A stretch of 64,000 nt of DNA from Stappia sp. 28M-7 (GCF_014252955.1 NZ_JACMIA010000001.1:2626258-2690257); one strand, 5' to 3'. Counted from the first letter of the stretch, positions 45,369 through 54,965 are shown. A program made the numbers and translations. The notes: a model not told the origin generated them from the letters alone.

Positions 45369-46841
45369 TCAGCCGACCGAGCCTTCGAGCGAAATGGAGA
45401 TCAGCTTCTGCGCCTCGACGGCGAACTCCATCGGCAGCTGCTGGATCACGTCCTTGACGAAACCGTTGACGATCAGCGCCACCGCTTCCTCGTCCGACAG
45501 GCCCCGCTGCTGGCAGTAGAACATCTGGTCGTCGGAGATCTTCGAGGTGGTCGCCTCGTGCTCGAACACGGCCGTCGCGTTCTTCGACTCGATGTAGGGC
45601 ACCGTGTGGGCACCGCAATCCTGGCCGATCAGCAGGCTGTCGCACTGGGTGAAGTTGCGCGCGTTCGACGCCTTGCGATGCGCCGAGACGAGGCCGCGAT
45701 AGGTGTTCTGCGACTTGCCGGCCGAAATGCCCTTGGAGATGATGCGGCTCGACGTGTTCTTGCCGAGATGGATCATCTTGGTGCCGCTGTCGATCTGCTG
45801 GTAACCGTTCGACACCGCGATCGAGTAGAACTCGCCGCGCGAATTGTCGCCGCGCAGGATGCAGGACGGGTACTTCCAGGTGATCGCCGAACCGGTCTCG
45901 ACCTGGGTCCAGGAGATCTTGGAGTTCTTGCCCCGGCAGTCGCCACGCTTGGTGACGAAGTTGTAGATGCCGCCCTTGCCTTCCTTGTCGCCCGGAAACC
46001 AGTTCTGGACGGTGGAGTACTTGATCTCGGCATCATCCAGCGCAACGAGCTCGACCACGGCCGCATGCAGCTGGTTCTCGTCGCGCTGCGGCGCCGTGCA
46101 GCCCTCCAGATAGGAGACGTAGGCGCCCTTCTCGGCGATGATCAGCGTGCGCTCGAACTGGCCGGTGTTCTTCTCGTTGATACGGAAATAGGTCGACAGC
46201 TCCATCGGGCAGCGAACGCCCTCCGGCACATAGACGAACGATCCGTCGGTGAAGACCGCCGAGTTCAGCGTCGCATAGTAGTTGTCGGTGACCGGCACCA
46301 CGGAGCCGAGATACTTGCGCACCAGCTCCGGGTGTTCCCGCAGCGCTTCCGAGATCGAGCAGAAGATGACGCCGGCCTTCTTCAGCTCTTCCTTGAAGGT
46401 GGTGACCACCGACACGCTGTCGAACACCGCGTCCACCGCAACGCGGTTCTTCGGCTCGACGCCGGCCAGGATCTCCTGCTCGCGCAAGGGGATGCCCAGC
46501 TTCTCGTAGGTCGCCAGCAGCTCCGGATCGACCTCGTCGAGGCTCTTGGGCCCCGGCGCGGACTTCGGCGCGGAGTAGTAGTAGATGTCGTTGAAGTCGA
46601 TCTTCGGGTACTCGACGCGAGCCCAGGTCGGCTCGGTCATCGTCAGCCAGCGGCGATACGCCTCGAGCCGCCATTCCAGCATCCATTCCGGCTCGTCCTT
46701 CTTGGCCGAGATGAAGCGGATGATGTCTTCGTTGAGACCCTTAGGAGCCTTGTCGGACTCGATGTCGGTGATGAAACCGTACTTGTACTGATCCACATCG
46801 ATCGACCGGACGCGGTCGATCGTTTCCTGAACTGCAGGCAT
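45369..46841 (-). CDS. sufB: Fe-S scaffold subunit SufB
   Basis: 490 aa core scaffold on which the cluster is built. Conserved blocks include [56 protein letters not shown] and [11 protein letters not shown] with the cluster-related Cys. ATG 46841 (MPAVQETI) has GGAG six bases upstream; a TTG/ATG slightly upstream is possible. Confidence 0.96.
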   Translation of the reverse strand: MPAVQETIDRVRSIDVDQYKYGFITDIESDKAPKGLNEDIIRFISAKKDEPEWMLEWRLEAYRRWLTMTEPTWARVEYPKIDFNDIYYYSAPKSAPGPKSLDEVDPELLATYEKLGIPLREQEILAGVEPKNRVAVDAVFDSVSVVTTFKEELKKAGVIFCSISEALREHPELVRKYLGSVVPVTDNYYATLNSAVFTDGSFVYVPEGVRCPMELSTYFRINEKNTGQFERTLIIAEKGAYVSYLEGCTAPQRDENQLHAAVVELVALDDAEIKYSTVQNWFPGDKEGKGGIYNFVTKRGDCRGKNSKISWTQVETGSAITWKYPSCILRGDNSRGEFYSIAVSNGYQQIDSGTKMIHLGKNTSSRIISKGISAGKSQNTYRGLVSAHRKASNARNFTQCDSLLIGQDCGAHTVPYIESKNATAVFEHEATTSKISDDQMFYCQQRGLSDEEAVALIVNGFVKDVIQQLPMEFAVEAQKLISISLEGSVG

Positions 46842-46940
46842 GCGTGTCTCCATCCACTGCGGTGTCAAGGACCGCGGGTTGTCGCACTATGTAATGGATG
46901 CGGCCTGGGCCGCATCCGGGTCATGATGGTCCGGAACCCG

Positions 46941-48128
46941 TCAGGCGGCGCGACCCGCGCCTGCCTGCCTGATCCGTCCCGATATCCGCCGCCATGCGGC
47001 AAGAAACCGTTCGATCTCCTCGGGCGCGGTCTCCCGGCCGAGGCTGATCCTGATGGCGCCGCGCGCCAGATCCTTGTTCGCACCCATCGCCGACAGCACC
47101 GGCGAGACGCCGACCTTGCCGCTCGAGCAGGCCGAGCCCGAAGACACTGCGATGCTCTCCAGATCGAGAGCGATCAGCGCGGTCTCCGCCGATACGCCCG
47201 GCACCGCGAAGCAGCTGGTGTTGGCGAGCCGCGGCGCGCCTGCGCCAAAGACCACCGTATCGGCCCATATATGGCAAAGCTCGCGCTCCATGCCATCCCG
47301 AAGGGCCCGAATTTCGTCCCAACCGTCCAGTTCCGCGGCAGCCAGCTCCGCCGCAAGGCCGAAACCGGCGATTGCCGCGACATTTTCCGTACCTGCCCGG
47401 CGCCAGTTTTCCTGTCCGCCGCCGGTGAGCAAGGGGGCGGGGTGCAACCCTGCCCTGCGCACCACGAGCGCGCCCGCGCCCTGCGGACCGCCGATCTTGT
47501 GGGCCGAAAGCGCCAGGCTGTCAGCGCCCCAGGCCTCCATGTCGATGGCGATGCGGCCTGCCGCCTGCACCGCATCCACATGCAGCACCGCGCCGCTCTC
47601 CTTGAGCGCCGCCGAAATCTCCGCCAGCGGCTGCAGCACGCCGGTCTCGTTGTTGGCGGCCATCACCGCCACCAGAACGCTCTCGCCCGCCGCCGTCAGC
47701 TCCGCGACCCGCGCCGCCAACGATGCGGCATCGACAAGGCCCTCGCCATCGACCGGGACGCTCTCTCGCGCCTCGGCCGGGAAGCGTCCGCCTGCCGCGA
47801 CCGAGGGATGCTCGCTCGCTGCAACCAGCAGCCGGGTGAACCGCCGCTCGCCGCGCCCGTCCTTCCAGACCGGCGACAGCGCCGTCACGTTCGCCTCGGT
47901 GGCGCCCGAGGTGAAGCTCACCTGCGCGCCCGGAACCCCGCACAGCCGGGCGACCTGCGCCCGCGCCGTCTCGATCGTGCCGCGTGCCCGGCGCCCGGGT
48001 CCGTGAACGGACGAGGCATTTCCCGTGCGCCTCAGCACGGAACAGACGAGTTCGGCCACCTGCGGACGCAAGGGCGCCCCGGCATTGTGGTCGAAATAGA
48101 TGTCCGTCCGTGACGTCATGACCGTCAT
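46941..48128 (-). CDS. Cysteine desulfurase, IscS/NifS-like group I
   Basis: 395 aa second desulfurase and first gene of the suf operon, in the place of sufS2 in rhizobial suf clusters. PLP lysine K211 in LSAHKIGGPQG; active cysteine C334 in SSGSACSSGKV, the longer group I loop. Two desulfurases of different types in one operon are known from Rhizobium. 99 bp to sufB. Confidence 0.93.
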   Translation of the reverse strand: MTVMTSRTDIYFDHNAGAPLRPQVAELVCSVLRRTGNASSVHGPGRRARGTIETARAQVARLCGVPGAQVSFTSGATEANVTALSPVWKDGRGERRFTRLLVAASEHPSVAAGGRFPAEARESVPVDGEGLVDAASLAARVAELTAAGESVLVAVMAANNETGVLQPLAEISAALKESGAVLHVDAVQAAGRIAIDMEAWGADSLALSAHKIGGPQGAGALVVRRAGLHPAPLLTGGGQENWRRAGTENVAAIAGFGLAAELAAAELDGWDEIRALRDGMERELCHIWADTVVFGAGAPRLANTSCFAVPGVSAETALIALDLESIAVSSGSACSSGKVGVSPVLSAMGANKDLARGAIRISLGRETAPEEIERFLAAWRRISGRIRQAGAGRAA

Positions 48129-48335
48129 ATGTCTCCGCCGGAACCGCCCTGCCCGGCCTACTCGACCGACAAAACCGCTCCTGACCGCTTCTACCGCGAT
48201 GCAATTCTTGCAATTCCGCGTGGAGATCGGTTTAAGACATCCCTATATACCACGCTGGCCGGACGGACAGATCGACACGACTGGTCGACCGGGCCGCCGA
48301 CGTGAACCGGTCGAGATGCGGCGTCCGCCGTCAAC

Positions 48336-48352
48336 TTTCGAACGATTCTAAA
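48336..48352. promoter_or_regulatory. Irr ICE-motif-like palindrome
   Basis: TTTCGAA-CGA-TTCTAAA on the plus strand; on the minus strand TTTAGAA-TCG-TTCGAAA. This matches the alphaproteobacterial iron-control element TTTAGAA-N3-TTCTAAA at 13 of 14 arm positions. It overlaps the predicted suf transcription start, a position suited to repression by Irr. Not tested. Confidence 0.55.
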
Positions 48353-48355
48353 GAA

Positions 48356-48384
48356 GTTGTAGGAAGCAGGGCCATCCGAGTCAA
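48356..48384 (-). promoter_or_regulatory. Sigma-70-type promoter of the suf operon
   Basis: Minus strand: -35 TTGACT (48384-48379), 17-bp spacer, -10 TACAAC (48361-48356). Transcription would start near 48349, inside the Irr-like site, about 220 bp before the first suf gene. Confidence 0.55.
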
Positions 48385-48482
48385 GCCGGACTAAGCAATA
48401 CCCCTGAGTTTCGCAACCTTTCGCGACCCCGGTGCGCGGCAACCGCAGTTAAGGAACGAATACCCCATGAACGAGGTGGTCC

Positions 48483-49139
48483 ATGCCTGAAGTGATTTTC
48501 AACGGTCCGGCCGGCCGGATCGAAGGCCGCTTTCAGCCGGCGAAATCGCGGACGGCGCCCATCGCCCTGATCCTGCATCTGCATCCGCAGTTCGGCGGGA
48601 CGATGAACAACCAGATCGTCTATCAGCTCTACTACATGTTCGCGAAGCGCGGCTTCGCCGTCCTGCGGTTCAACTTCCGCGGCGTCGGGCGCAGCCAGGG
48701 CTCCTTCGACCATGGCCAGGGCGAGCTGTCCGATGCCGCTGCCGCGCTCGACTGGGTCCAGACGGTCCATCCCGACGCGCGCTCCTGCTGGATCGCCGGC
48801 TTCTCCTTCGGTGCCTGGATCGGCATGCAGCTCCTGATGCGCCGCCCGGAGGTGGAAGGCTTCATCTCCGCCGCTCCGCCGGCCAACCTGCATGACTTCT
48901 CGTTCCTGGCGCCCTGCCCCTCCTCCGGCCTCATCGTCCATGGCGATGCCGACAAGGTGGTGCCGTCCAAGGACGTCCAGACGCTGGTCGACAAGCTGAA
49001 GACGCAGAAGGGCATCGTGATCGACCACAAGGTCATCCCGGGCGCCAACCACTTCTTCGAGAACCACATGGACGAGTTGATGGCCGAGTGCGGCTCCTAT
49101 CTCGACAAGCGCCTCGGCGTCACCAGCGAGATCGCCTGA
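48483..49139 (+). CDS. Alpha/beta hydrolase (COG2945-like)
   Basis: 218 aa. Nucleophile elbow GFSFGA, acid in IVHGDADKVVP, catalytic His in PGANHFFENH: a complete serine hydrolase triad. The HLHPQFGGTMNNQIV opening is typical of the small COG2945 family. Substrate unknown. A GAGGTGG ribosome site precedes the ATG. Confidence 0.9.
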   Translation: MPEVIFNGPAGRIEGRFQPAKSRTAPIALILHLHPQFGGTMNNQIVYQLYYMFAKRGFAVLRFNFRGVGRSQGSFDHGQGELSDAAAALDWVQTVHPDARSCWIAGFSFGAWIGMQLLMRRPEVEGFISAAPPANLHDFSFLAPCPSSGLIVHGDADKVVPSKDVQTLVDKLKTQKGIVIDHKVIPGANHFFENHMDELMAECGSYLDKRLGVTSEIA

Positions 49140-49165
49140 TCGCATCGACGGTCTCCAGACCCTTG

Positions 49166-49194
49166 AAACGCCGGCCCTTTGTGGCCGGCGTTTT
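49166..49194 (+). terminator. Rho-independent terminator
   Basis: Eleven-base perfect stem AAACGCCGGCC (49166-49176) / GGCCGGCGTTT (49183-49193) followed by T, 26 bp after the hydrolase stop. Confidence 0.85.
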
Positions 49195-49266
49195 GGTATT
49201 TCCTTCCCCGCGGGCGAACCGCCCGGCTATAAGCCGGATCACCCGCCGCCACACAGGAAAGCACCC

Positions 49267-49944
49267 ATGTCCACGCCCGCTCTGGTCTTCGATCTCGACG
49301 GCACCCTGGTCGACACTCGCCACGACCTTGCCGCCGCGCTCAACGCGGTCATGCGCGAGGAAGGCCTGTCCGGCGTCGACATCGAGACGCTCGGCCACCT
49401 GTTCGGCGTCGGCGCCCGGCCGATGATCGCCAAGGCGCTTTGGGCCAACGGCATTCCCGATCCCGACCCGGCCGAGATCGAGCGGCTCTACCTGCGCTTC
49501 ATCGCCTTCTACACAGCCGACATTGCCGGCCTCAGCCGCCCCTTTCCGGGCATCCACGAGGCGCTGGAGACGGCCCGCAAGGACGGCTGGCGGCTGGCCG
49601 TGTGCACCAACAAGTCGGAGCCGATCGCCCGCCAGTTGCTGGATCACCTGAAGATGCTGGATCTGTTCGACTCGCTGGTCGGCGGCGACACGTTCGCCAG
49701 ACCGAAGCCGGACGCCGCCCCCGTTCTGGGCGCGGTCGAGCGCGCCGGCGCGCGCCTTTCCGGTTCGGTGATGATCGGCGACAGCAAGACCGATATCGAT
49801 GCGGCCCGCGCGGCCGGCATTCCGGTCGTGGCCGTCACCTTCGGCTACACCGCGGTTCCGGTGCGCGAGCTTTCGCCCGACGCCGTGATCGACCATTTCG
49901 ACGAGTTGCACCCGGCCCTTGCCGGACTTCCCGGCCCGCGCTGA
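49267..49944 (+). CDS. gph: Phosphoglycolate phosphatase (HAD family)
   Basis: 225 aa HAD hydrolase that removes phosphate from 2-phosphoglycolate. Motif I FDLDGTLVDT, motif II CTNKS, motif III RPKPD, motif [22 protein letters not shown] lies before the ATG. Other small phosphoesters are possible substrates. Confidence 0.92.
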   Translation: MSTPALVFDLDGTLVDTRHDLAAALNAVMREEGLSGVDIETLGHLFGVGARPMIAKALWANGIPDPDPAEIERLYLRFIAFYTADIAGLSRPFPGIHEALETARKDGWRLAVCTNKSEPIARQLLDHLKMLDLFDSLVGGDTFARPKPDAAPVLGAVERAGARLSGSVMIGDSKTDIDAARAAGIPVVAVTFGYTAVPVRELSPDAVIDHFDELHPALAGLPGPR

Positions 49945-49980
49945 TCGCTGCAAGGCAGGACGGAAGAAAGCCGCTGCGGC

Positions 49981-51111
49981 TCAAAAGTCGGTCAGGAGCC
50001 GCGACCAGCTCTCCGACGACAGGCCTTCCGCATAGACGAGGTCCTGGTCCAGCGCGCGGTGCAACGCCGGCATCCGCCCGGCGATGCAGAAGAAGCCGCG
50101 ATGGCGGAAGCACATGTGCTTTTGCGCCTGCAGCGCCTGCATCAGGAACGGCTGGGTTGCCCCGCGCGCCTCGCAATAGCCCTGCCGGTCGAGGTCGGCC
50201 AGCAGCGCGGCGACGCTCTCGCGCTCATGCCCTTCCAGGCACAGCAGATTGAGCACGCTCGCCCGCCCCCGGCCCGTGCCGCAATAGGCAGCCGCGCCGA
50301 TGGTCGCGCCGCTGGCATCGTGCATCAAGGCAAAGTGCAGCGGACCGAGCGCCGGATTCGCCTCCGCCATGCGCGACAGCCAGGCGAATTCGGACGGATC
50401 CCAGTCCGGATGGACGCTGAAGCGCCCGAACATCGGTCGCGTCTCGGCCAGAAACTGCGTCGGCCCCACCTCCTGCACCGTCACGCCCTCGGGCATATGC
50501 GCGACCAGCAGCGGACGATGCCGCCGCGCGCCCTTGTCGAGCATGCTGAGCGGCGCCAACAGCAGGCCGCCGGCCTCTCCCCTCAAGCTGCGATGCATGC
50601 GCCTTGCGCAGGCGGTCAGCGGACGGAAGACCCGGCACCATTCCAGGCTCTGGATCGGCAGGATCCGCCCCCCGCCGGTCTTCCAATGGGTGGAGCTCGC
50701 CTCTGAGGCCGTATCGGAAAACAGGAAGTCGTGGCGCTTTGCCCGAAAATGCCGCGACAGGCAGGCCGCGCCACGCGCACCCGCTTCGCCGACGGCCATG
50801 AAATTGCACAAAAGCCGCGCCGTCACCGGCTGCCCGTCGACGCGAAACCGCAGCGGCACGCAGAGAACCGCCGCGCTGAGCTCGCCCGTCTCGCTCTCAT
50901 AGACCCGGCTGCCGGTCTCGGACGTCAGCTGCGGATGGCCGAAGCAGAAGGTTTCCAGATAGGCCTCGAGGCCGGGCGCGACCCGCCCGCCGCGAAACGC
51001 GGCGCCGAACATCGCGGCCACGGCACCAAGATCCCGTCGCTCCATAGGGCGGCTGGCGTGGTGCATCGCGTCGCGCAACATAGGGCTGGTCTTGGCGATC
51101 TGTCCGTGCAT
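49981..51111 (-). CDS. GNAT-fold acyltransferase-like protein
   Basis: 376 aa. The N-terminal part (MERRDLGAVAAMFGAAFRGG; LCVPLRFRV; GEAGARGAACLSRHF) resembles a GNAT acyltransferase domain, and a second region around ALMHDASGATIGAAAYCGTGRG may be another. No catalytic assignment is possible. GGAA/AGAGGAA precedes the ATG. Confidence 0.7.
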   Translation of the reverse strand: MHGQIAKTSPMLRDAMHHASRPMERRDLGAVAAMFGAAFRGGRVAPGLEAYLETFCFGHPQLTSETGSRVYESETGELSAAVLCVPLRFRVDGQPVTARLLCNFMAVGEAGARGAACLSRHFRAKRHDFLFSDTASEASSTHWKTGGGRILPIQSLEWCRVFRPLTACARRMHRSLRGEAGGLLLAPLSMLDKGARRHRPLLVAHMPEGVTVQEVGPTQFLAETRPMFGRFSVHPDWDPSEFAWLSRMAEANPALGPLHFALMHDASGATIGAAAYCGTGRGRASVLNLLCLEGHERESVAALLADLDRQGYCEARGATQPFLMQALQAQKHMCFRHRGFFCIAGRMPALHRALDQDLVYAEGLSSESWSRLLTDF

Positions 51112-51356
51112 CCGGGAACGTTCCTCTTTCCCGCCACTATCGCGCGGCGGGCTTGAGGGAGACTTTACGGATCGCAGGAAAACGCCGTTGCCCCGGCGAA
51201 AAAAGCGCAACTGGTAAACCGGATACGAACGCTGCAGGTTTACGCAGGGGCAAATTCGCTGCCCTGCGCCGTCTTCCTGTCAGGAATACGAGGGAGGTCC
51301 GGCACCGGGCTCGGTGCGTCTCATCTCGGCAGTGTTCGGGACGGTGCGGGAAGGAA

Positions 51357-51431
51357 TGGTGGGCGATACTGGGATTGAACCAGTGACCTTTCCGGTGTGA
51401 ACGGAACGCTCTCCCGCTGAGCTAATCGCCC
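51357..51431 (-). tRNA. tRNA-Val (anticodon CAC)
   Basis: 75 nt including encoded CCA. Acceptor stem GGGCGAT/ATCGCCC, D-arm TAGCTCAGCGGGAGAGC, anticodon loop TTCACAC (anticodon CAC, reading GUG), and T-arm GGTTCAATCC are all intact. Confidence 0.97.
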
Positions 51432-51723
51432 ATGGCCTGTCGGCTGGTGAGGGGTATCTAAAGGAGCCGGCCGGGTTGCGCAAGGCGGAATTTGAGCCCC
51501 TGTGGATTTTGCGGTGGAAGCGATGTCGCGCCCGCGCATCGCCATGACGTTTTGTTGACGCCGCCCGGCTTTATTTCATGCGTGTCGGCACATTTTCGCC
51601 ATACATGTATTCGCCGCCGTTTTTATTTGACAAGCATGATGCCCGATCCCAGACTAACCGAAATTAAAAGCAAAAACCTTCCAATGAACTAGGGGACCGC
51701 GCGTCACAGCTCGGGCACAGCGC
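51432..51723. other. Intergenic region between tRNA-Val and GlxA-type regulator
   Basis: 292 bases. The half nearest the tRNA holds its promoter; the AT-rich part from about 51560 to 51690 is the likely promoter of the plus-strand regulator. No gene or repeat is supported. Confidence 0.5.
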
Positions 51724-52761
51724 ATGGCAGACCAGGCCGCATCCACGGAAAAACAAACCGTGGCCCTTATCCTTCTCGATCAGTTCTCGCTGATCGCCTT
51801 TACCTCGACCATCGAGCCGATCCGCATTGCCAACCGGGTGCTGGGCCAGGAGTTCTATTCCTGGAAAACCTACTCGGTGGACGGCAATCCGGTCCAGGCC
51901 AGCAACGGCTGCCATGTCTCCGTGCAGGGCTCGATCAACGAGCTCGACGATGCCGACATCACCCTCATCTGCTCCGGCGTCGACGTGGAGCGCGTGCCCC
52001 TGCCCAAGGAGCTCGGCACCAAGCTGCGCAAGCTGAATGCGCGCGGGCGCACCTATGGCGCCGTCTGCACCGGCTCCTATGTGCTGGCCCGCTACCACCT
52101 GCTCGACGGCCGCCGCTGCACCATCCACTGGGAGAACCTGAGGTCCTTCCGCGAGGAGTTTCCGGAGATCGAGGTCTCCGGCGACCTGTTCGCCATCGAC
52201 CGCAACTGCATCACCTGCGCCGGCGGCATGGCCGCGCTCGACATGATGCTGCGCGTCATCGCCATCCAGCACGGCGCCTATCTGGCCCATGAAGTCGCCG
52301 AGGTCGCGCTCTACCAGAACATGCGCTCGGGCGAGAGCGCGCAGCGCCACGACCTGGAGAGCCGCACCGGCATCTCCAACGTCAAGATCCTCGACGCGAT
52401 CCGCATCATGGACCTGCATATCGAGGATCCGCTGTCCTGCCAGCAGCTGGCGATGACCGTGAACCTCAGCCCGCGCCAGCTGGAGCGGTTGTTCCGCCGC
52501 CATTTCGATTGCACGCCGGGCCAATACTATCTCAAGATCCGCCTGGAGACGGCGCGCGACCTTCTGCGCCGGACCAACCGGCCGGTGCTCGACGTCGCCA
52601 TCGCCTGCGGCTTCGCCTCCACCTCGCATTTCACCAAGTGCTACCGCGAGCGCTACAGCTGCACTCCGACGGAGGAGCGGCAGTCCTATTTCTGGGCGCA
52701 GGGCGGACGCAAGCAGACCGCGCGCATCGTCGCTCCTGCGCGGATCGCGACCTCCGGCTAG
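51724..52761 (+). CDS. GlxA-type AraC transcriptional regulator
   Basis: 345 aa. An N-terminal DJ-1/PfpI-like (class I amidotransferase) domain, ~1-190 (VCTGSYVLARYHLLDGRR), is followed by a C-terminal AraC pair of helix-turn-helix motifs (LSPRQLERLFRRHF; ACGFASTSHFTKCYRERY). The GlxA subfamily often controls quaternary-amine catabolism (choline, carnitine, glycine betaine), but the target here is unknown. It precedes the EIIC-EAL gene by 170 bp, in the same direction. Confidence 0.93.
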   Translation: MADQAASTEKQTVALILLDQFSLIAFTSTIEPIRIANRVLGQEFYSWKTYSVDGNPVQASNGCHVSVQGSINELDDADITLICSGVDVERVPLPKELGTKLRKLNARGRTYGAVCTGSYVLARYHLLDGRRCTIHWENLRSFREEFPEIEVSGDLFAIDRNCITCAGGMAALDMMLRVIAIQHGAYLAHEVAEVALYQNMRSGESAQRHDLESRTGISNVKILDAIRIMDLHIEDPLSCQQLAMTVNLSPRQLERLFRRHFDCTPGQYYLKIRLETARDLLRRTNRPVLDVAIACGFASTSHFTKCYRERYSCTPTEERQSYFWAQGGRKQTARIVAPARIATSG

Positions 52762-52931
52762 GCGGAGGTCGCTCCCCTCTCATTGGGCCGCTCGCCCGAC
52801 CAGCTTCCCGCCGGTGGAGAACTCCGTATTTCTCGCAGTTGTGCAGGACACATTAACATTTGAGTGATTAGGGTCTTTTCCGAGTTTACGAACCGTATGT
52901 CGGATTCGTCGCAAGGGACGAGCGCCTGAAC

Positions 52932-54965
52932 ATGAAATCGTTTGTCGGTTTCGCCGAGAACATCCGTTTTTCCTTGCAGGAAGCGTTCATCGCGCTGGTT
53001 CCGTTCGTCATTCTGGTCTCTGCCATACGGCTGATCGACTTCGCACTGATCTACAGCGCCGCCTCTCTTCCCTTCCTGTCGTATCAAACGCTCACCGATA
53101 TTGGCCGGCTTCTGGAAATCGCGATGCCGGTGATGCTGGCGATTTCGGTTTCCTACCAGCTCTCGATCCTCTTCCGCATCGACCGGGTGACAGGCGCTGC
53201 GCTCGCGCTTGCCGTCTTCTTCTTCGACACTTACGGCACCATGGCGATCGACGATGCCGAGGCGATCTCCCTTGCCTCCATCAACGCGGTGATTGCCCCG
53301 CTGCTGGCGCTGATGATGCTGCGCGCCTGCGCCCGCCTGCCGCTCCCGCGCCTCCATCACGGCGCGCTCAGCTACAATCTGGAAAACGCGCTCAACATGG
53401 CGCTGCCGGCCCTGTTGAGCTTCGTTCTCACCGCCGTCGTGCTCGGCGTGCTGCATGATGCGGCCAATGTGATCTACGCAGCGCTCGCCCCGGCCTTCTT
53501 CGGGCTCGGTTCGGACATGGCGCTGGCGCTCTATCTGGCCGGCTCCCAGTTCATCTGGTTCCTCGGCCTGCACGGCACCAACCTTGCCTATCTCGCGGTG
53601 CCGCCCGACTTCGGTTCGTTCCTCGTCGCCGGCGACATGACGCGCGACATGTTCATGACCTCGTTCGTCAATCTCGGCGGATCGGGCACGACGCTCGGCC
53701 TGGCTCTGGCGATCCTGCTGTTCTCGCGCAACCAGCACATGCGGTCCATCGCGCTGGTCGCCCTGCCTTTCACCGCCTTCAACATCTCCGAGATCCTGGT
53801 CTTCGGCCTGCCGATCGTGCTGAACCTGCGGCTGCTTGCGCCGTTCGTCGCGGTTCCCGTCGTCTGCCAGATGCTCGGCCTTGTGGCCATCTCCCATATC
53901 GGCCTGACGGTCTATCCGACCGAAGTGCCCTGGGTGACGCCGATGTTCCTCAACGTCTACCTGCAGACCGGCGAAGTCTGGGCCGTGCTGCTGCAGGCGG
54001 CGCTGCTGGGGGTGAGCATCCTGCTCTATGCGCCCTTCGTGATCAGGTACGGGCGCATGCGGGAAAACAAGCTCGGCCCCTCGCTGCTCAACGATGGCGC
54101 CGACTTCGACGACCACATGCGCCGCCAGCACGGGCGCACCGTGTTCGACCAGCACAAGACGCTGCTGCGCAACAGCGAGGCCGCGCGCAATGCGGTCGAC
54201 TTCCTGCGCGAAAACCGGCTCGCCATGCATTACCAGCCGGAGATCGACGCGCGCACCGGCTCCTGCATCGGCTTTGAAGCCTTGCTGCGGGTCTGGGTGG
54301 AAGGACGCGGTTTCGTCGGCCCCTATTTCCTTGAAACGCTGGAAAATGCCGGCTTCGCCCATCTGATCGACCGCTGGGTCTGCCGCCAGGTGCTGCAGGA
54401 TCTGGCCCATGTTCAGGACGCCGGGCGCGACCTCATCGTCTCCATCAACCTGCATCCCGACACGATCGCCGACCGCTCCACCGTCGACTGGCTGGTCCAG
54501 GCCTTTGCCGACATGCCGGTCAGCTTCGAGATCATCGAGCGCGGGCTGCGGTCGGACCCCGCCATCGCCGACAATCTTCGCCGCCTGGCGGAAGCGGACC
54601 TGAGCGTTGCCATCGACGATTTCGGTGCGGGCCACTCCAACTTCAACCTGCTGGCCGATCTGCCGGTCAGCATCGTCAAGTTCGACCGCTCGCTGCTGCT
54701 GAGTGCGGCCGAGCAGCGCGGACGCATCGTCTACCGCAAGCTGACCGGCCTGTGCCACGAGCTCGGCTATCAGGTGGTCGCCGAAGGCGTCGAGACGCGC
54801 GCGCAGGCCGACCTTGTCACCTCCTGCGGCGTCGACCTGATCCAGGGCTGGCTGCACGCTCCGGCGATGCCGCTGGACGAGGCGCTCGACTTTGCCGCGC
54901 GCCTGAACAGCGCAACTCCCCTGAAAAGCGCCCCGGCCTGCTGGCCGCTGCAGCCGCGCGCCTGA
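52932..54965 (+). CDS. PTS EIIC membrane domain fused to a c-di-GMP EAL phosphodiesterase
   Basis: 677 aa. Residues ~10-375 are a cellobiose/lactose-type PTS permease domain (EIIC) with about ten membrane segments. Its sugar-site residues appear kept: H215 in GLHGTN, the GGSGTTLGL loop (249-257) and E287 in SEILVFGLPIVLN. Residues ~425-655 are an EAL domain with every catalytic residue visible: E449 (FEALLR), N506, E536, D562-D563 (DDFGAG), K583, E618/E621 (EGVET), Q638. No EIIA or EIIB partner is nearby. So the protein probably senses an external sugar and degrades c-di-GMP rather than transporting by phosphorylation; this is inference. Confidence 0.93.
   Translation: MKSFVGFAENIRFSLQEAFIALVPFVILVSAIRLIDFALIYSAASLPFLSYQTLTDIGRLLEIAMPVMLAISVSYQLSILFRIDRVTGAALALAVFFFDTYGTMAIDDAEAISLASINAVIAPLLALMMLRACARLPLPRLHHGALSYNLENALNMALPALLSFVLTAVVLGVLHDAANVIYAALAPAFFGLGSDMALALYLAGSQFIWFLGLHGTNLAYLAVPPDFGSFLVAGDMTRDMFMTSFVNLGGSGTTLGLALAILLFSRNQHMRSIALVALPFTAFNISEILVFGLPIVLNLRLLAPFVAVPVVCQMLGLVAISHIGLTVYPTEVPWVTPMFLNVYLQTGEVWAVLLQAALLGVSILLYAPFVIRYGRMRENKLGPSLLNDGADFDDHMRRQHGRTVFDQHKTLLRNSEAARNAVDFLRENRLAMHYQPEIDARTGSCIGFEALLRVWVEGRGFVGPYFLETLENAGFAHLIDRWVCRQVLQDLAHVQDAGRDLIVSINLHPDTIADRSTVDWLVQAFADMPVSFEIIERGLRSDPAIADNLRRLAEADLSVAIDDFGAGHSNFNLLADLPVSIVKFDRSLLLSAAEQRGRIVYRKLTGLCHELGYQVVAEGVETRAQADLVTSCGVDLIQGWLHAPAMPLDEALDFAARLNSATPLKSAPACWPLQPRA

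Larger units (their letters stand above)
48129..48482. promoter_or_regulatory. Divergent suf / hydrolase regulatory region
   Basis: 354 bases with no gene. Contains the minus-strand suf promoter (48356-48384) and an Irr-like palindrome (48336-48352), leaving a ~220-nt suf leader. The leader includes a direct repeat GCAATTC/GCAATTC near 48201-48216. The plus-strand hydrolase promoter must also lie here. Confidence 0.6.

Noticed and set aside
45339-48113. 924-aa plus-strand open frame
   Set aside because: Runs antisense to sufB and the first desulfurase; long stop-free antisense frames are expected in GC-rich genes and it has no recognisable domain.
51240-51320. Hairpins downstream of tRNA-Val considered as a small RNA or terminator
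   Set aside because: Stems are present (for example GCACCG/CGGTGC at 51302-51317) but lack a T run or promoter.
51357-51431. tRNA-Val as an integration (att) site
   Set aside because: No integrase, no partial tRNA repeat and no mobile genes on either side.
52758-54857. 699-aa minus-strand open frame
   Set aside because: Antisense to the EIIC-EAL gene; Arg/His/Glu/Gln-rich composition with no domain.
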